From Lethocerus indicus (taxonomy: Eukaryota; Arthropoda; Insecta; Hemiptera; Belostomatidae), in assembly GCA_019843655.1 (NCBI GenBank), contig JACDQD010000010.1:2711637-2775636 (forward strand): a stretch of 64,000 nucleotides of DNA, read 5' to 3'. Position numbers and translations under genes: made by a program. Positions 12,326 through 24,732 of this stretch are shown in pieces (within the stretch, counting starts at the first letter, position 1; each line of letters opens with the position of its first letter). Under the pieces are notes generated by a model that worked only from the letters and a program-made list of their open reading frames with translations, was not told the DNA's origin and made no database searches.

Positions 12326-13394
12326 CAGATACACTGTTACTTCAGGTATGTCTAATCAAGGATTAAAAAATGATTCTCTGAATGTTTTTTTGAAATCTTA
12401 CTTGAAAGTCTATATTTATAAACTGTTGAGGAAAATCGATGCATGGAATCGATAGGAAGTGGAGCTTGTCCTCCCCCTTTCCTGGGTGAAGGGAAATTGT
12501 CCCACCACTGTTTAGAGAACAATAAACAGTCCCGAGGGAGGCGGCCGCTGTCTCCACCCTTAGATTAAAAACAAAGTTCATTCTAATCCTTCGGATTTCT
12601 TTACTCTTAAAAATTTAAAACTGTCGAGATCCCGGTGGTTTTCCTTTCTTTTTAATCAGGAAGACACAGAGGCTAAGAGGAGACAGTGGCTAGAAAAGTG
12701 AGATAAAAGCTGAAACTAGTGTATATTCCAGAAAAAACTACGGAACAAAGCAGATTTAGTTCCGACTTTTTTTTTGTTTAAAAGTCTTTATTCAAGCTTG
12801 AAAGTTCACTTCATCATTTCTGGTTAAAATTGGTTTATTGGTAAAAATGTCCCAAGTCTCAAATATTTATTAGTTTATACACACATGCGTCCCTGAGTTA
12901 TTTATATATTTTTGATAATTTCTTTGCGCTATTATCGGGATCAAATTGTTACTTTCCCTTTTATTGCGTTAACTTTAACCTTTTAGGATTAGTTAAACAT
13001 GGCATAATTAACTTTTGATGCGGATTAAATAGAAGGGAGTAATATTCTGAAATATGATTCGTATTGACACGCTAGTATGAATCGGAGTATGAATGAGGCG
13101 AATGAAACTTATTTTCATAGGCTTTTTATCCTATACGTAGAACCTTTTGAGAAAATTAAGTAGTTCTCGAGATAATATTCACAAACCACGAATTTTTTAT
13201 TAATGGGTAGATCATTGTATTTTTCATTATGTTATGGGTTTCAAATTCAAAAGTCGTTAACACTTTATCACGCGTTCGGGTCGGATGGGCTCCTCAGAGC
13301 GGAATCAGGAATTTACGATCTGTTGATAAGAGCGACGTTGATGTAGGTCGCCCGTTATCTCTAGCTGTAGCTCGGGCGTGCCATGCGTCAACGC

Positions 13395-13442
13395 TATAAA
13401 AATCGCACCGAAATATAAAGGCCTACGCGCCATTTTTCAGCA
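13395..13442 (+). promoter_or_regulatory. Possible TATA promoter
   Basis: TATAAAAA at 13395 and TATAAAGG at 13414 precede a TCAG initiator-like site at 13437-13440. The nearer TATA starts 25 bp before the A of the initiator, slightly short of the usual spacing of about 30 bp. No long plus-strand frame follows, and the 110-codon minus frame across 13449-13781 has no recognisable domain. Confidence 0.15.
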
Positions 13443-13959
13443 CACTGCCTACCGTCCGCACCAGAACAGCGAACATCGACTCCAGATAATAATACACTGT
13501 CTACAGAATATGACCCAAAGTTGAATGGAGCGCATCAACCATTTCCAAGCAACATTCGCCAACGACAGCTTCAAACACTGTGAAGCCCCATTCGTGTCGG
13601 TTTTCCATTTGCGTAGAGTGAAAATCGTGTCCGCCGTGTCCAACTTCCACTGTTTATTAACAGACTTAAAGGTCGGTTCGAACACGAGGCCAATATGACG
13701 TCCGCGATGTCCCTCCTGTAAATGGTAATTAACTGAATAACTTTGACACCTCTCCAGAAACACGTACGCAATGTTATGCATTCGGATGGTCTCTGTAATT
13801 ATAATTGTATTGGATGATTTAAATTAATTATATATTTCTTTGAAAATCCGAAAAAGGATCTTAATTATTTCTACATCTATTTCTTAGGTATTATATTTTT
13901 TTAGACTACAAATTTTGATCAAAATTTATGTGTCGGTTTTGTTAGCGGTGATGGTACTT

Positions 13960-14010
13960 AATACCATACAGTAGTTCTTGGATTTTTCTCCATCTTCAGT
14001 AGCGTTTGGA
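13960..14010 (-). repeat. Decayed family-2 arm
   Basis: The minus strand reads ACGCTACTGAAGATGGAG, close to the CGCTACTGAAGATGGCG of the two better copies. It is followed after a deletion by a tail (GAACTACTGTATGGTATT) resembling their CCTACAGTATTCC tail. Confidence 0.35.
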
Positions 14011-14821
14011 TCAGTATGTTATTGACGGACTAGTACTTTCAGAAACCTTAATTGTTGTTGAATTTAAAATATCAGTTGATGTAGTCCAAATTAATTCATA
14101 ATGCCCATTCTTCCTGTTGTATCTTTTATTCCCTACAGAGGACACCAGAAACAATCCCAACTTACCTGTACCCAATTTACAGGGTATTTATAGTACAATA
14201 AACATCATTCATAAGTAATAATACTCTATAACTCAGTGCTATCTCCCCAGATAAAGATTTTTCTTAGAAATTTGTAAACGGTTTCACTAAGTAAACAGCT
14301 GTAAGAGTAAAACGTTCTCTTGTTTTCAATCAGACTGGAATTTCCTTCTTTCGGCGTTCTTCCTTCGGCATTCGGCGTACACTTCTTGTCCAATCCAATG
14401 GAATTACATTCGGTATATTTCGAACGGAATGAGTGTAGGCTCGGCTTTGCCTTATTCAAATGAGAGCGATAAAGGGGTGAAGTTGAGGGCGGTGGAGGGT
14501 GGTCAGTAGAGGCCGCCGACCCCAAAATAACCTGTTTTGGGGTTGGTCAGGTACTGTCGTTAACCGGCTTCATAACTCGGAGGAGGGCCCCCGCTAAGCC
14601 GAGTCGCGCGCTTAACGCCCGCGGTTATTGCGGTTTATGATCCCCCTGCAGGATTTTCGGCTTCCGCTTTATTACTCCTTATTGAGGGGCTATCGCCGAA
14701 TTTGGTAGATAGTTAATGGCATTAGGCCGAATCCGGCCAGCCTCATTGGTACGGTCAATTTAAATAATTAGGAATACCTATTTGGAATAGGTTTCAATAC
14801 CTCTAGCTCTGCTAGCGAGTT

Positions 14822-14880
14822 GTATTGACGTTTTGCTCTCAATGCTGCCTTCTGACTGGTTCTTTAACCTTTAATTCTGA
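14822..14880 (+). repeat. Family-1 dispersed repeat, proximal fragment
   Basis: ACGTTTTGCTCTCAATGCTG then ACTGGTTCTTTAACC matches the copies at 240-335 and 63660-63715 (complement). Confidence 0.5.
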
Positions 14881-15620
14881 TCTAATTAATTTCTCTTTTT
14901 CCTGGGCTCTTTGTTGACATTTGATTAATTTATGATAAAACACCTTGCTCCTCCCTTACCATTTTCAACCAGCCGAATATGACGGTCCCACTAGCCCTAA
15001 TTTGTAGCGGTACTGCAGGAGCGTTTGAATAAAATTGTGAAAATGGGCTAGCTAATAAAGACACCGTTTAATACAATATCATAAATTGTACGTCCACATT
15101 AATTTAAATCTAGAATTTTGTTATTCCAGACCTGTTGTCGGTGAAACTGAAACGGAAAAAGATTTGCTTTAGTTAGCGTGTCTATAGTTAGTACTGCTCG
15201 AGGGGGAAGTGCATTAATATTCTTTTGTGCGAGGACACTGACAAATGGCCAGATATTCTTCTGGCTCCGGCATTGTTTGCCCCACGCGATCTCCCGCCCC
15301 TGGCCAAATAAGGACTCGCCTTTTTGAACTTTTGATTTCGTGTTTTTTGCCAGTCTGGACCGCATTAAGGGTCTATTTCTATATAGCGTTGTAACTGAAA
15401 AAAAACAAACCCCCCTGCCAGGTGTCCTGTAATATATAATAATGTATTCAGTCATTTTCGTTGGCTCCATTTACACTTTCCTATTCGGATGTTCTAGGCG
15501 TTTCTACACAATGAATCATTATTATTCTTCTTTGTAAAAAAAAAGTCTTTGTTTAAATACCACAATTCCACAATACAACTGTACATATTGTATAATGGGC
15601 CAATGATTCAGTTCTGAGCG

Positions 15621-15662
15621 AAGGTTGACGAGATTGAGAGCAAAGCTCTCGCAAATGCCGAT
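15621..15662 (-). repeat. Family-1 dispersed repeat, short fragment
   Basis: The minus strand reads GGCATTTGCGAGAGCTTTGC then TCTCAATCTCGTCAACC. This agrees with GGCATTTGTGAAAGTTTAGC and TCTCAATACTGCC from 63680-63715. Confidence 0.4.
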
Positions 15663-15920
15663 GAGAATGGAGATCAAATGAAAAAATGTGGATATTGTAC
15701 ATTGTATTGTATTTGGTATCATTGAAATAAACCGTTTTAAATGAATTTTTTGCGCTCCGAAATCTCCCCGCTTTGACAGTCTTATTAGTAGGCGCACTTG
15801 TAGCGTTTAATCAATCAAAATTGACCATTGCCCCAAAACAAATTTAGGTTCATTGGAACTAAATTATCCGGAACGAGCAAACTTCCAGCCTGAGATTTAA
15901 GCCCCAGTACTTTCATGTAA

Positions 15921-15998
15921 ACATTTTAAAAACAACTAAGACATTAGACGAACACGTGCTTATCAGACGTTGTTATTCGCGAAATTGATTGTCGCTTG
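15921..15998 (+). repeat. Direct repeat flanking A-copy 1, left member
   Basis: ACATTTTAAAAACAACTAAG followed by AACACGTGCTTATCAGACGT and a GATTGTCG tail recurs about 470 bp downstream at 16391-16495. The pair encloses one A-repeat, so this looks like a tandem duplication junction or terminal direct repeats. Confidence 0.65.
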
Positions 15999-15999
15999 A

Positions 16000-16320
16000 C
16001 GGCGTATAATTGTTTATACACATTATACATTGGGTTCTTTCCTATATAATATTCTAATTTTTTGTTCTAATATTAATAGTAGACCTTTAATTGTCAATAT
16101 AACAGTTTATATTTATCATGGCACAACGGGGCTAATACTAAGCCGGCATGACCCGTTTGTATCGCTGGATAGTATCAGAAGCGCCGTGACGTTTAGAAAC
16201 GTTAACAGCCGTATTTTTCACCCACGACGGAAAAAATATTGTAAAAAAAGCTTTGTATCATTGTTTTTATTTATATATCCATCTTTGCATATAATTCTTT
16301 CGAATCGTACTCATTCGAAC
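16000..16320 (+). repeat. A-repeat, copy 1
   Basis: This is one of four copies of a unit of about 250-300 bp with a strongly conserved middle. The middle here begins GGGGCTAATACTAAGCCGGC near 16128. It continues through GTTTGTATCGCTGG and a small palindrome (ACGTTTAGAAACGT) to a CGTATTTTTCACCCACGACGG end. Its 5' flank (TATAATATTCTAATTTTT) is shared with the copy near 20190. The source is unknown and no protein is encoded. Confidence 0.75.
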
Positions 16321-16390
16321 TCGGAAAAATCCATTCAACTAAATCCAAGGACAAGAAACGAAAACATTTTACGTAACTTTCGGCGTAAAA

Positions 16391-16495
16391 ACATTTTGGA
16401 AAAAACAACTTAAGACATTTGGACGTGAACACGTGCTTATCAGACGTTGTTCGAGCTCGTCATTGTTGCCGCGAAATATATTGTCGGTTAACGGC
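16391..16495 (+). repeat. Direct repeat flanking A-copy 1, right member
   Basis: It carries ACATTTTGGAAAAAACAACT, then AACACGTGCTTATCAGACGT. It has about 15 extra bases (CGAGCTCGTCATTG) compared with the left member at 15921-15998. Confidence 0.65.
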
Positions 16496-16934
16496 AATCG
16501 GAGTGAATAAAATGCGGGTAGCGCCGACCACGTGAAACCAGACTGGATGGATTGTTTCCGCTAAACAATTTAGCCGCCTGCTACGCCGGCTTTCAGGGGG
16601 ATGGGCGTGTTTAAAATTACTTGTTGCCAACTATGCCAGACAGGCTCCTGCCGGTATTGGCACTCTGACTTTAAGCAACACTGAGCCAGGAGGCCCAACA
16701 ATCTGGTATCTGCGGGAGAAAATTGACTGTTAGGCGAGAGCGTCAACGAGTAGATGAGAATTAGATTATTGGATGTTGTCTTCCTGTTTGCTTTTCTCGC
16801 TTTTCATTGTCAGTACGGCGATTTGATTGTGAATGAATAAGAAAAACAACCAATTATCAGTTGTATAAACATGGAAATACTCCAGTGTACTCAATATGGT
16901 AGTGTTCTTATAAATTCCACGAACCTGTAAACCT

Positions 16935-17195
16935 ATTTGTCATTGAGTGTTTACAACTGAGTTATCAAATATTAATATTAGGACAGTCATTGTCAATATA
17001 ACAGTTTGTATTAATCGTGGCTCAACGGGGCTAATACTAAGCCGGCATGATCCGTTTGTATCGCTGGGTAGTATCAGAAGCGCCGTGACGTTTAATAAAG
17101 TTAACTGCCGTATTCTTCAGTCGTGGCGGAAAAAGTATTAAAAAAAGAGTTTTGTATCCATCTTTGCATATAATTCTTTCGAATCGTACTCATTT
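16935..17195 (+). repeat. A-repeat, copy 2
   Basis: The core at about 17027 repeats GGGGCTAATACTAAGCCGGC almost unchanged from copy 1. The 5' flank (GTTTACAACTGAGTTATCAA) is instead shared with the copy near 20770. It is followed directly by a B segment. Confidence 0.75.
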
Positions 17196-17475
17196 TCATA
17201 AATGACCAGTCTACTTGTAAAAAGTTAACTGCTGTATTGTAATTTTAGAACACTTTATCCAGCTTATTCTCTCGTGGGAACAATATACTGCCTGGCAACT
17301 GTTTTTAAGCAAAGAATTAGAAAAGTTGAAGAGCGGAAATTGGACAGGGTAAATGTATGGGCATGTCAAATTATCCTTTTTCTTGCGAACTGGGTTGAAT
17401 TTCCTTCCGTTGGCCGCAATTTCGTGAAGTGCCTTTTAAGGCTGAAAATAGAAATATCGCCGGAATGGTACAACA
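17195..17475 (+). repeat. B-repeat, copy 1
   Basis: This segment matches 20480-20740 closely: CATAAATGACCAGTCT, ACAATATACTGCCTGGCAAC, CTTGCGAACTGGGTTGAATT and CCGTTGGCCGCAATTTCGTG. Compared with the other copy it has a longer middle near 17310. A 99-codon frame runs through it (17274-17573), but the frame is not preserved in the second copy, so I do not treat it as a gene. Confidence 0.7.
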
Positions 17476-17575
17476 TAAAACCTGTTGAAACTTTTTTTAA
17501 TACTGGTAAATTTTTATTTGTACACTTTCAACCTTTCCCATTTCCAGCCTTGAATTATTTACGAAGAAATTAAGG

Positions 17576-20184
17576 TATTATGAATTGCTTCAACAAGGGC
17601 GTAGCGGGCAGAGCAGTCCGGTCCAAATTTAAGTACTGGATAGGATGAAATTAGGGTTGGAGAGATGCAGAGGAGCTTAATAAAACTAAAAGCATCATGA
17701 ATCAGAATTTCCCAAGACGGTTAATATCCTGTACTAATTTCTAGAATTAACCGTTATAATAAATTCTCTCTAGGACCCGCAGATACTAGAATTATACTTT
17801 TTATAAAAAAAGCTCTTGAACTCAACTCCAAACATACGACAAACGGGAAGGGGTCTTGAATGAAACATTGAAAACAATATTGTTTTTATTGAATTATCGC
17901 AATTGTGGCTTAATCAACGATCATACTAACTGGACGGTGGTTTGTAATCGGCGTCGGCCATTACCATGTCAAAATGGTTGGGGTTTTGAGCGGCAATTTT
18001 GGCGCCGGGAAAATTTCCCGGTGTGCGCTAAAAGCCAAAGTTGTTTGGGGCGGGGGACAAGGGGGGGGGGCTTTCCAGAATCCAATTTTCTAGCCACGAC
18101 TCCGGGGCCCCACCTCCATTTTGAATATGTAGAGAGAGAGAGAGAACTCCGCCATACATACTCTAATCCGAGAATATTTTAGAGTTGACTGGGACCTCAC
18201 TACTGATATTTGATCCCGTGTTGCCCCACTACATGATTTGTTTAGTCGACCCACCCCTACACAACGATTCCGAGGTATATTCATTCGGTTATGCCCGCTT
18301 CCGGTAGAAGCTCACCAATACGCGCACATATGCGTCCACTCACTGAAACGTGACTTTGCGCAAAGTGTAAGCACTGCCGCACATCAATCGTACATTAATG
18401 CGTTTCGTATAAATGGAAATTAGAGCCGCGTAAGAAGTAACGAGGTTTGTTTTCGCGGAGCACCAGTATCGCACTAAACAAAACTGACTAATGAAAAACG
18501 ACTAATATAAAAATAAAAAAAAATGTGAAATCTAAATTAAATATACACGCATCAATACGAACGTTAAGGATATTAGACAAAAAAACTATTAAAAATAATA
18601 TAATATAAAAGGGCATTATTCCCTTTCAATTTTTTTTAATAAGGAATAAATATAAATTTTTGCTCAATAATTTCGGTTATTTTTATTTAATACAAATATA
18701 ATTATAAAATGAATACATTCTTCATTAAAAATAGAATCTGAATCCAGTGGACCACAGTTTGGGTGGGAACCATTCTTCTAGACGCCTCTCGCCTGCTTGT
18801 AGGTAGACACCCAACTGCTTAATGGACTTCTTTAGAAAGAACTTGTTAATAAAAATATGTCCGTATTTAATATAAGTAAGTCGTTGAATTCTATTTAAAA
18901 TATATACAGCAATAAAGGATTTTCAGTAAAACGGATACTGCCATATTATTTGACTGGCAAACAATAAACTGATATCTCTCATTGAGGAAAGTAATAATCT
19001 TGATTCATATAAAGAACTGTTATATGATCTTTCTTTAATATAAAATGGTCTTGATAAAGTTCTTTCTTTCCTTCAACTGATCTTCTACGGGACGAATAAT
19101 TATTAGAATTTGTCTTTGTCCGTGATCATGACTCGTCTCCTTTTCATTACCCGAATGCGTCATTAAAGCAGTAAATTTAAATACTGAACAATGATGACGC
19201 TGCACCTTCTGATTTGTTATTTTCAATACCGGGCCATGACGTAACCGTTTAGTTTAAAAAATACCTATTAGAGTTTCCGACTTATTATTTCCCGGGTGGA
19301 AAACAGGAGCGTTGACCCAACGGGGTGACTGAAAACAAAGGCGGTGTTTATCCGGCAGTGGGCCACTGCGACGGCCAATGAAAGCATCTTGAAAGGGGCT
19401 CCAGGGTCCTTTTAAACAATCGGCTAAGATTACACCAACTGATGTTATTATTAGTATCCAATTTGGGAGAAGAAATAATACACCGCTGCCCGTTCCCGCA
19501 CAATGACACAATGACTGTGGAAAACACGGATTGTCCTCCGGCAAATTGAACCGAGTATAAGAATTATATTAAAACCGACATTATATTTATGAAGCTAATG
19601 AATTCTCTTTAAAAAAAATTAACCGGGGATACCATAATAACATTTCTGGTATTTAGTAAATTGCTGTGTGGTTTCATTCCTGTTCGCCACTTCGCTTTCG
19701 GAGTGGCGCCACAACATACAATGCGGTACAATAAATACAAAATACACAAAGACCTGGATTTACTGTACTGGGCGGGTACTGCAACGCGTAGTTCGCATAA
19801 AGTTTGTCGTGGGAGTTGAATCATACTCAGAGGAGACAGAAGTGTGTAATGTCCATCCCCTTCCCGTCCCTATACGACCCCCCCCCTCCGCACTATGCAA
19901 ATGCAGCCGCCGCCGGCTCACAACTTAAACTCACAACCGCCAAACACGCCCCACACACAGCCGACGGCTTGAAGTCTAAGATCTATGTACAGTTGGTGAC
20001 AGCATTACAAGTTCTTATGCAACAGTAGTTACTTATGAAACACGCTGTTACTTATTTCGAAGGACAGCTTTCGGTACGTTACAGTTTTCAGGTCGAGAGG
20101 AAAAGGGGCAAGTTGAGTAATGTTTTAAGAAAAAGTACGAATAATCGGGTATATGAACACAGTAATAATACAGTCGTCTCAAAT
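17576..20184. other. No gene seen
   Basis: AT-rich spacer between two groups of A/B repeats. A minus frame at 19254-19544 has a hydrophobic stretch (GVLFLLPNWILIITSVGV) but no splice or family support. Confidence 0.45.
18131..18145. repeat. Short (GA)n tract
   Basis: About seven AG units. Confidence 0.8.
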
Positions 20185-20480
20185 TCTGTATACACATTAC
20201 ACATTGGCTTCTTTCATATATAATATTCTAATTTTTGTTCTAATATTAATTGTAGAGCTTTAATTGTCAATATAACAGTTTATAATTATCATGGCACAAA
20301 GGGGCTAATACTAAGCCGGCATGACCCGTTTGTATCGCTGGGTAGTATCAGAAGCGCCGTGACGTTTAGAAACGTTAACAGCCGTATTTTTCACCCACGA
20401 CGGAAAGAATATTGTAAAAAAAGTTTCGTATCATTGTTTTTATCTAAATACCCATGTTTGCATATAATTATTTCGAATCG
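20185..20480 (+). repeat. A-repeat, copy 3
   Basis: The core begins near 20301. It shares its 5' flank with the copy at 16000-16320 and leads directly into a B segment, giving the order A-B-A across 20185-20990. Confidence 0.75.
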
Positions 20481-20740
20481 TATTTTCATAAATGACCAGT
20501 CTTCCGGTAAAAAGTTAACTGGTGTATTGTAATTTTAGAACAGTTTTTTTAGCTTACTCTCTCGTGGCAACAATATACTGCCTGGCAACTGTTTTTTCCG
20601 CATAGAGCGGAAATTGGACAGGGTAAAAATATATCAAATTATCCTTTTTCTTGCGAACTGGGTTGAATTTCCTTCCGTTGGCCGCAATTTCGTGAAGTGG
20701 CCTTTAAGGCCGGAAATAGAAATATCGGTGGAATGCTACG
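20480..20740 (+). repeat. B-repeat, copy 2
   Basis: This is a near copy of 17195-17475. It lies between two A-repeats, which suggests the ancestral locus was a tandem array of A+B units. Confidence 0.7.
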
Positions 20741-20754
20741 ATACCTTATGCTAT

Positions 20755-21035
20755 TTGTCATTCGGTGTTTACAACTGAGTTATCAAATATTAGGGCAGTT
20801 ACTGTCAATTTAACAGTTTATATTAATTGTGGCTCAACGGGGCTGATAACAAGCCGACATGACTCGTTTGTATTGCTAGATAGTATTAGTTGCGCCGTGA
20901 CATTTAGAAAGTTTAACTGCCGTATTCTTCACCCACAATAGATAAAATATTTTAAAAAATGTTTTGTATCATTCATTTTGTATCAGAATATCTATTCTGC
21001 ACTCATGTTCATGAATTACCAATCTTGGCAGGGGC
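20755..21035 (+). repeat. A-repeat, copy 4, diverged, with start of a third B
   Basis: The core near 20838 is the most diverged copy (GGCTGATAACAAGCCGACAT). Its 5' flank equals that of the copy at 16935-17195. After it, TTCATGAATTACCAATCTT resembles the opening of the B segment and then similarity ends, so a third B was probably truncated here. Confidence 0.65.
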
Positions 21036-21774
21036 GGTACGTGACGGCGTGAATTAACTGGGGACTGGTCTAGGAAGCCATCGGAACAAGTTGAGCACTT
21101 AGGGGAGAAGTTAAGGCTAGCTGAGTCGAAATAGAGAACAGGGGTGGACTGGGGACGGGTGAGACTGCAGTCCTTAGAACAGGGGAGGTTTTTAACGGTC
21201 CCGCCCGGGGGATGCAAACAGTTTTACGGTCAGTATTCCTCCCCGCCCGCCCCCTCACCCCCGTTCCAACCCTTATTGGCCGGCCCCATTCATTGTTCGG
21301 CCGTTGGCCGTGTTAATAAAATTATACGGCCTTTCTTTTTTTTCTATTTATTCCCGGTTTTATTTCCTGTCGCTGACGGAGCGTAAAACCGCGAGTTTAA
21401 AACGGGCCGTCAACAAGGAAATAAAACGGGCGGGATAGCCTCATCGAAAAGTTGTTGAGCCACGTTCTTGAATCGAACGAGGTAAAAATCTTTAGCTACA
21501 AATCGATGTTAATATACCGTGTAGATGAAATTATAAAAATTAGTATAAGTAGTTGGCTATAGAATTAATTTTTATAACTCCAGCGTGACGACCCCATCAC
21601 AGGCTCTGTTCTTAATAGCGATTTTCTCTTCTGTTTTTGCCTGTAAACATTGAAAAAACTGTCTATAAAATATACCCAGAGGCAGATCCGATTCAACTCT
21701 TGTGGCTATGTCTCAGAAGTACCCGAATGGTTTCATTTTTCTATATATTTTAATCAGAGCATTTCGATAATCCG

Positions 21775-21776
<2 letters not shown>

Positions 21777-21829
<53 letters not shown>
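21777..21829. repeat. (AT)n microsatellite
   Basis: An uninterrupted TA run ending in TTCATTTATTTATGG. Confidence 0.95.
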
Positions 21830-21832
<3 letters not shown>

Positions 21833-23297
21833 TTTATTTATGGCCTAGATACGTGCAATAGAATGTACACTTGATGAATGAGCCGAGTGGCGGTGAATGG
21901 AGGAATGGAGCAATTAGTTTTGTAATTTTAGCAAATGCCTTGCACTGGGCGTCAGTTAAGCTCGGCTAAAGACTCTCGCTAATTATATTTAGTGTTGGAT
22001 GAACAAAACACAAGCACATCCACAAAACGAGTCTCCACCGTCTAGAATACATTGCCAAGTATAATTTTCTTTCCCCCAATTCGAGTTTCAATGCGTACAA
22101 ACATTGATTAAGATTGTAGTACATCTTTCATCAATTATTATTTATGAATGTGTTTCTGAGTAATTTTTTCGCCGGCAACATTACATTAATTCAATGAGAA
22201 TTAAACAACTTGCAGATTGCCCTATCGATATCCGACATGCTGAAGTAAATCACGGTATTAAAGGCGGAATTCTCTTCAGAGTTGCGAGAAACCGATCTTA
22301 AGACCTAATAGGTGAGGCACGAGTGCGATTTAAACGTTTGAGTTATATTCCCCCAAACAGATAACTTCCGTAAACCAGATAAAGGTTTACGACTTTCATA
22401 AAATGCTGCTTAAAATATTAATCAAATTAAAAAGTACCTACTAGCAGCCTTAATTCAGCTTAATTTCTGAACTAATTTATTCATTTTAAACGCGGACTAA
22501 TTTTTTGTCCAAGCAAATCACCCTATCCATCTTCTGAACCTCTCACGTGGAATAAACCTTATACGCCTAGTAGCACCCGGTTTTATCCGGTCGAGAGGTG
22601 CGAAATGGGGAACGGCGGCAAATATACGTTCGATTCGACGAATTAACCGATTTATTCGCAAACCGGAAGCGTTTGTATCCGAACCGACTGCCGGGAGTTT
22701 AAATTAGTTGTGAAGTGCTACTGCCAAATGGAAATTGAAAGCAATAAAGAAGCGGCACACCGGTGGCGGGCCCGGGCCCCACCTATCGGCACCCGACAAT
22801 AAAATGGCTTCCGTTTTACGATGCAATGTCTTTGTCGTAAACTGCCATTCTATTACTGGATTTTACAGTAGGAAATAGCTCATCACGACACTGGGTTTTT
22901 TTTATTAATCTTATTTAATTCCTTTGTTAACTTCTAAAGTTGTCTTACTACAGTCCATTAGTTCTTATCCCTTATAACCTAAAGTGGAAGTGTTATATTA
23001 AGAATTGTCAGAATTATATAAGTTAAGGTCTTAAGGGATTAAACACTGAATAATAGTACATAAATATGTTTAGTAGCACGACTGTCAACTAAGCTAAGCA
23101 GAGAAGATTCCCATGACTGCTCCTTTACTCTCTTAACCTTTTATATGTTATAATACAATAGGGGGAGGGAGATAGCTAAACACAGGTATTCCGGGGATCC
23201 CTTTAATACCCTTCAAACTTCTCACCCACATGAGGCTAAAAGAGAGGACACGTATACCTAGGTAGGGTTCCTATTGTCCTTTGACGGCAATGTTGCT

Positions 23298-23300
<3 letters not shown>

Positions 23301-23343
<43 letters not shown>
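23301..23343. repeat. (AT)n microsatellite
   Basis: An uninterrupted AT run between GCTAAC and GTATGTAAAG. Confidence 0.95.
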
Positions 23344-23346
<3 letters not shown>

Positions 23347-24732
23347 TGTAAAGCGTAATAGGCAAAAAGCACTGCAGGAACTGAAGTGTAGGAAATTGTA
23401 TTCAATTTTATTTCTGTTTATTGTTTGGTCCTTCATATGTCATCTGTGCTGCTATATCATCCGTTGAACATGGTATGCCCCGTGACCTGCGACTCGATTA
23501 GCATAATGAAACCAGATATGATATTATTTCCCCACAACTTGCACCGTAAACATTGTTGTTAAACGTTGGATCGCGGGTCAACAATTATTTCCGAATTAAA
23601 ATATAAAAACGAACAGCGAACGCGAATCGGTGCGGTAAAGGGACTTTGTAAAACCGCGAAAGGAAAGAAATATGTCGAACTTTTACGCGGTCGTAAAAAG
23701 CTGGAAGTCGGGGCAGTAAAAGGCGGCTCGACGAGCCGTCGAAAGCGGAAAATTCAGGCGACCTAATTTCACTCGGCGGTGCATTCCCGTTTCCATGGCG
23801 ACGTTCCGCTTGTGGGCCGTATAACAACTGAAGGTTACGACCGGTGAGGGCTAGGACACTTCGCTAACGATAACTGCTGCAATCGACACTTTTTACAGTT
23901 GCCGCATAAGGCCAATTTTCAATTTGTTGAAAATATTTTCATTACGCTGAAAGCGGCCCCGGCAACAACACGGCTCGTTGTTTCGCCGCTGAAAACTCGA
24001 GAATTACTCCCTGTCAGTCGCGACTATCTGTAAGGAGATTGTACAGAAATTGTTTTTCATTTCCGGTATCATTTCTGACTTTTTCTTTCTGTTCAGAGAA
24101 AATATCTCGGTTTGTTTTCAACCAATTAGGAGACCAATTTATCATATATCCTGCTCTACACCCCCCAACTCCTTTGCTACTCCAGTTCTTCCTGAGTCGC
24201 CATTGGCCCACCATAGTTACTAAATGCTAGCTAATGTATACTATTTTAATTTTCCGGTCGTTGCATTTTTATGCCCATTATATCGATACCACCTAAGAAG
24301 CGAGAGGATTTGTTTTTATTTCGCCTGAGTTTTCTTTTAGCAGGTTTTCACCTGTCTATATATTTTTATTACGGAATACGGAATATTGGTTGTCATAATT
24401 TCCATTACCTTCGTTGTAGGTTACACAGTAGTGCACCTTAGCCCACCTTGTGTTCGTCGCAAGGGAGAAGGTAACTAAATTCTGCATTCCGTATCCTGCG
24501 ATTACACAATTCATGCTCAGAGATAGGATTTATTTTCATACTAACGTCACAGGATGAACTCTCAAGAATGAACGCTGTAATTACAATAGTTACAAAGTTG
24601 TCGAAACAGTTGATATAAGGAACAAGAGAAGGAAGGCCCTGTTTCCTGTCGAGGACGTAAAGTTGTGTTTAATTTAAACGGAAGGTTTTTATTTCGATTT
24701 GTAAAAAAGGCCTTCGGTTGGAATACACTTAC

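Larger units (their letters stand above)
21036..24732. other. No gene seen
   Basis: Apart from the two (AT)n tracts, there is a possible 32-nt block at 22274-22305 between a CTCTTCAG acceptor and a GTGAGG donor, too weak to call. A GC-richer patch lies at 23560-23830. Confidence 0.4.

Noticed and set aside
13449..13781. 110-codon minus-strand frame
   Set aside because: No known domain, no splice signals, and an overlapping alternative frame. It might be old mobile-element sequence, but nothing shows it.
14163..14230. Perfect CAG/GTAAGT donor on the minus strand
   Set aside because: All three frames upstream of it hit stops before any reasonable acceptor. It could only be a UTR or a cryptic site.
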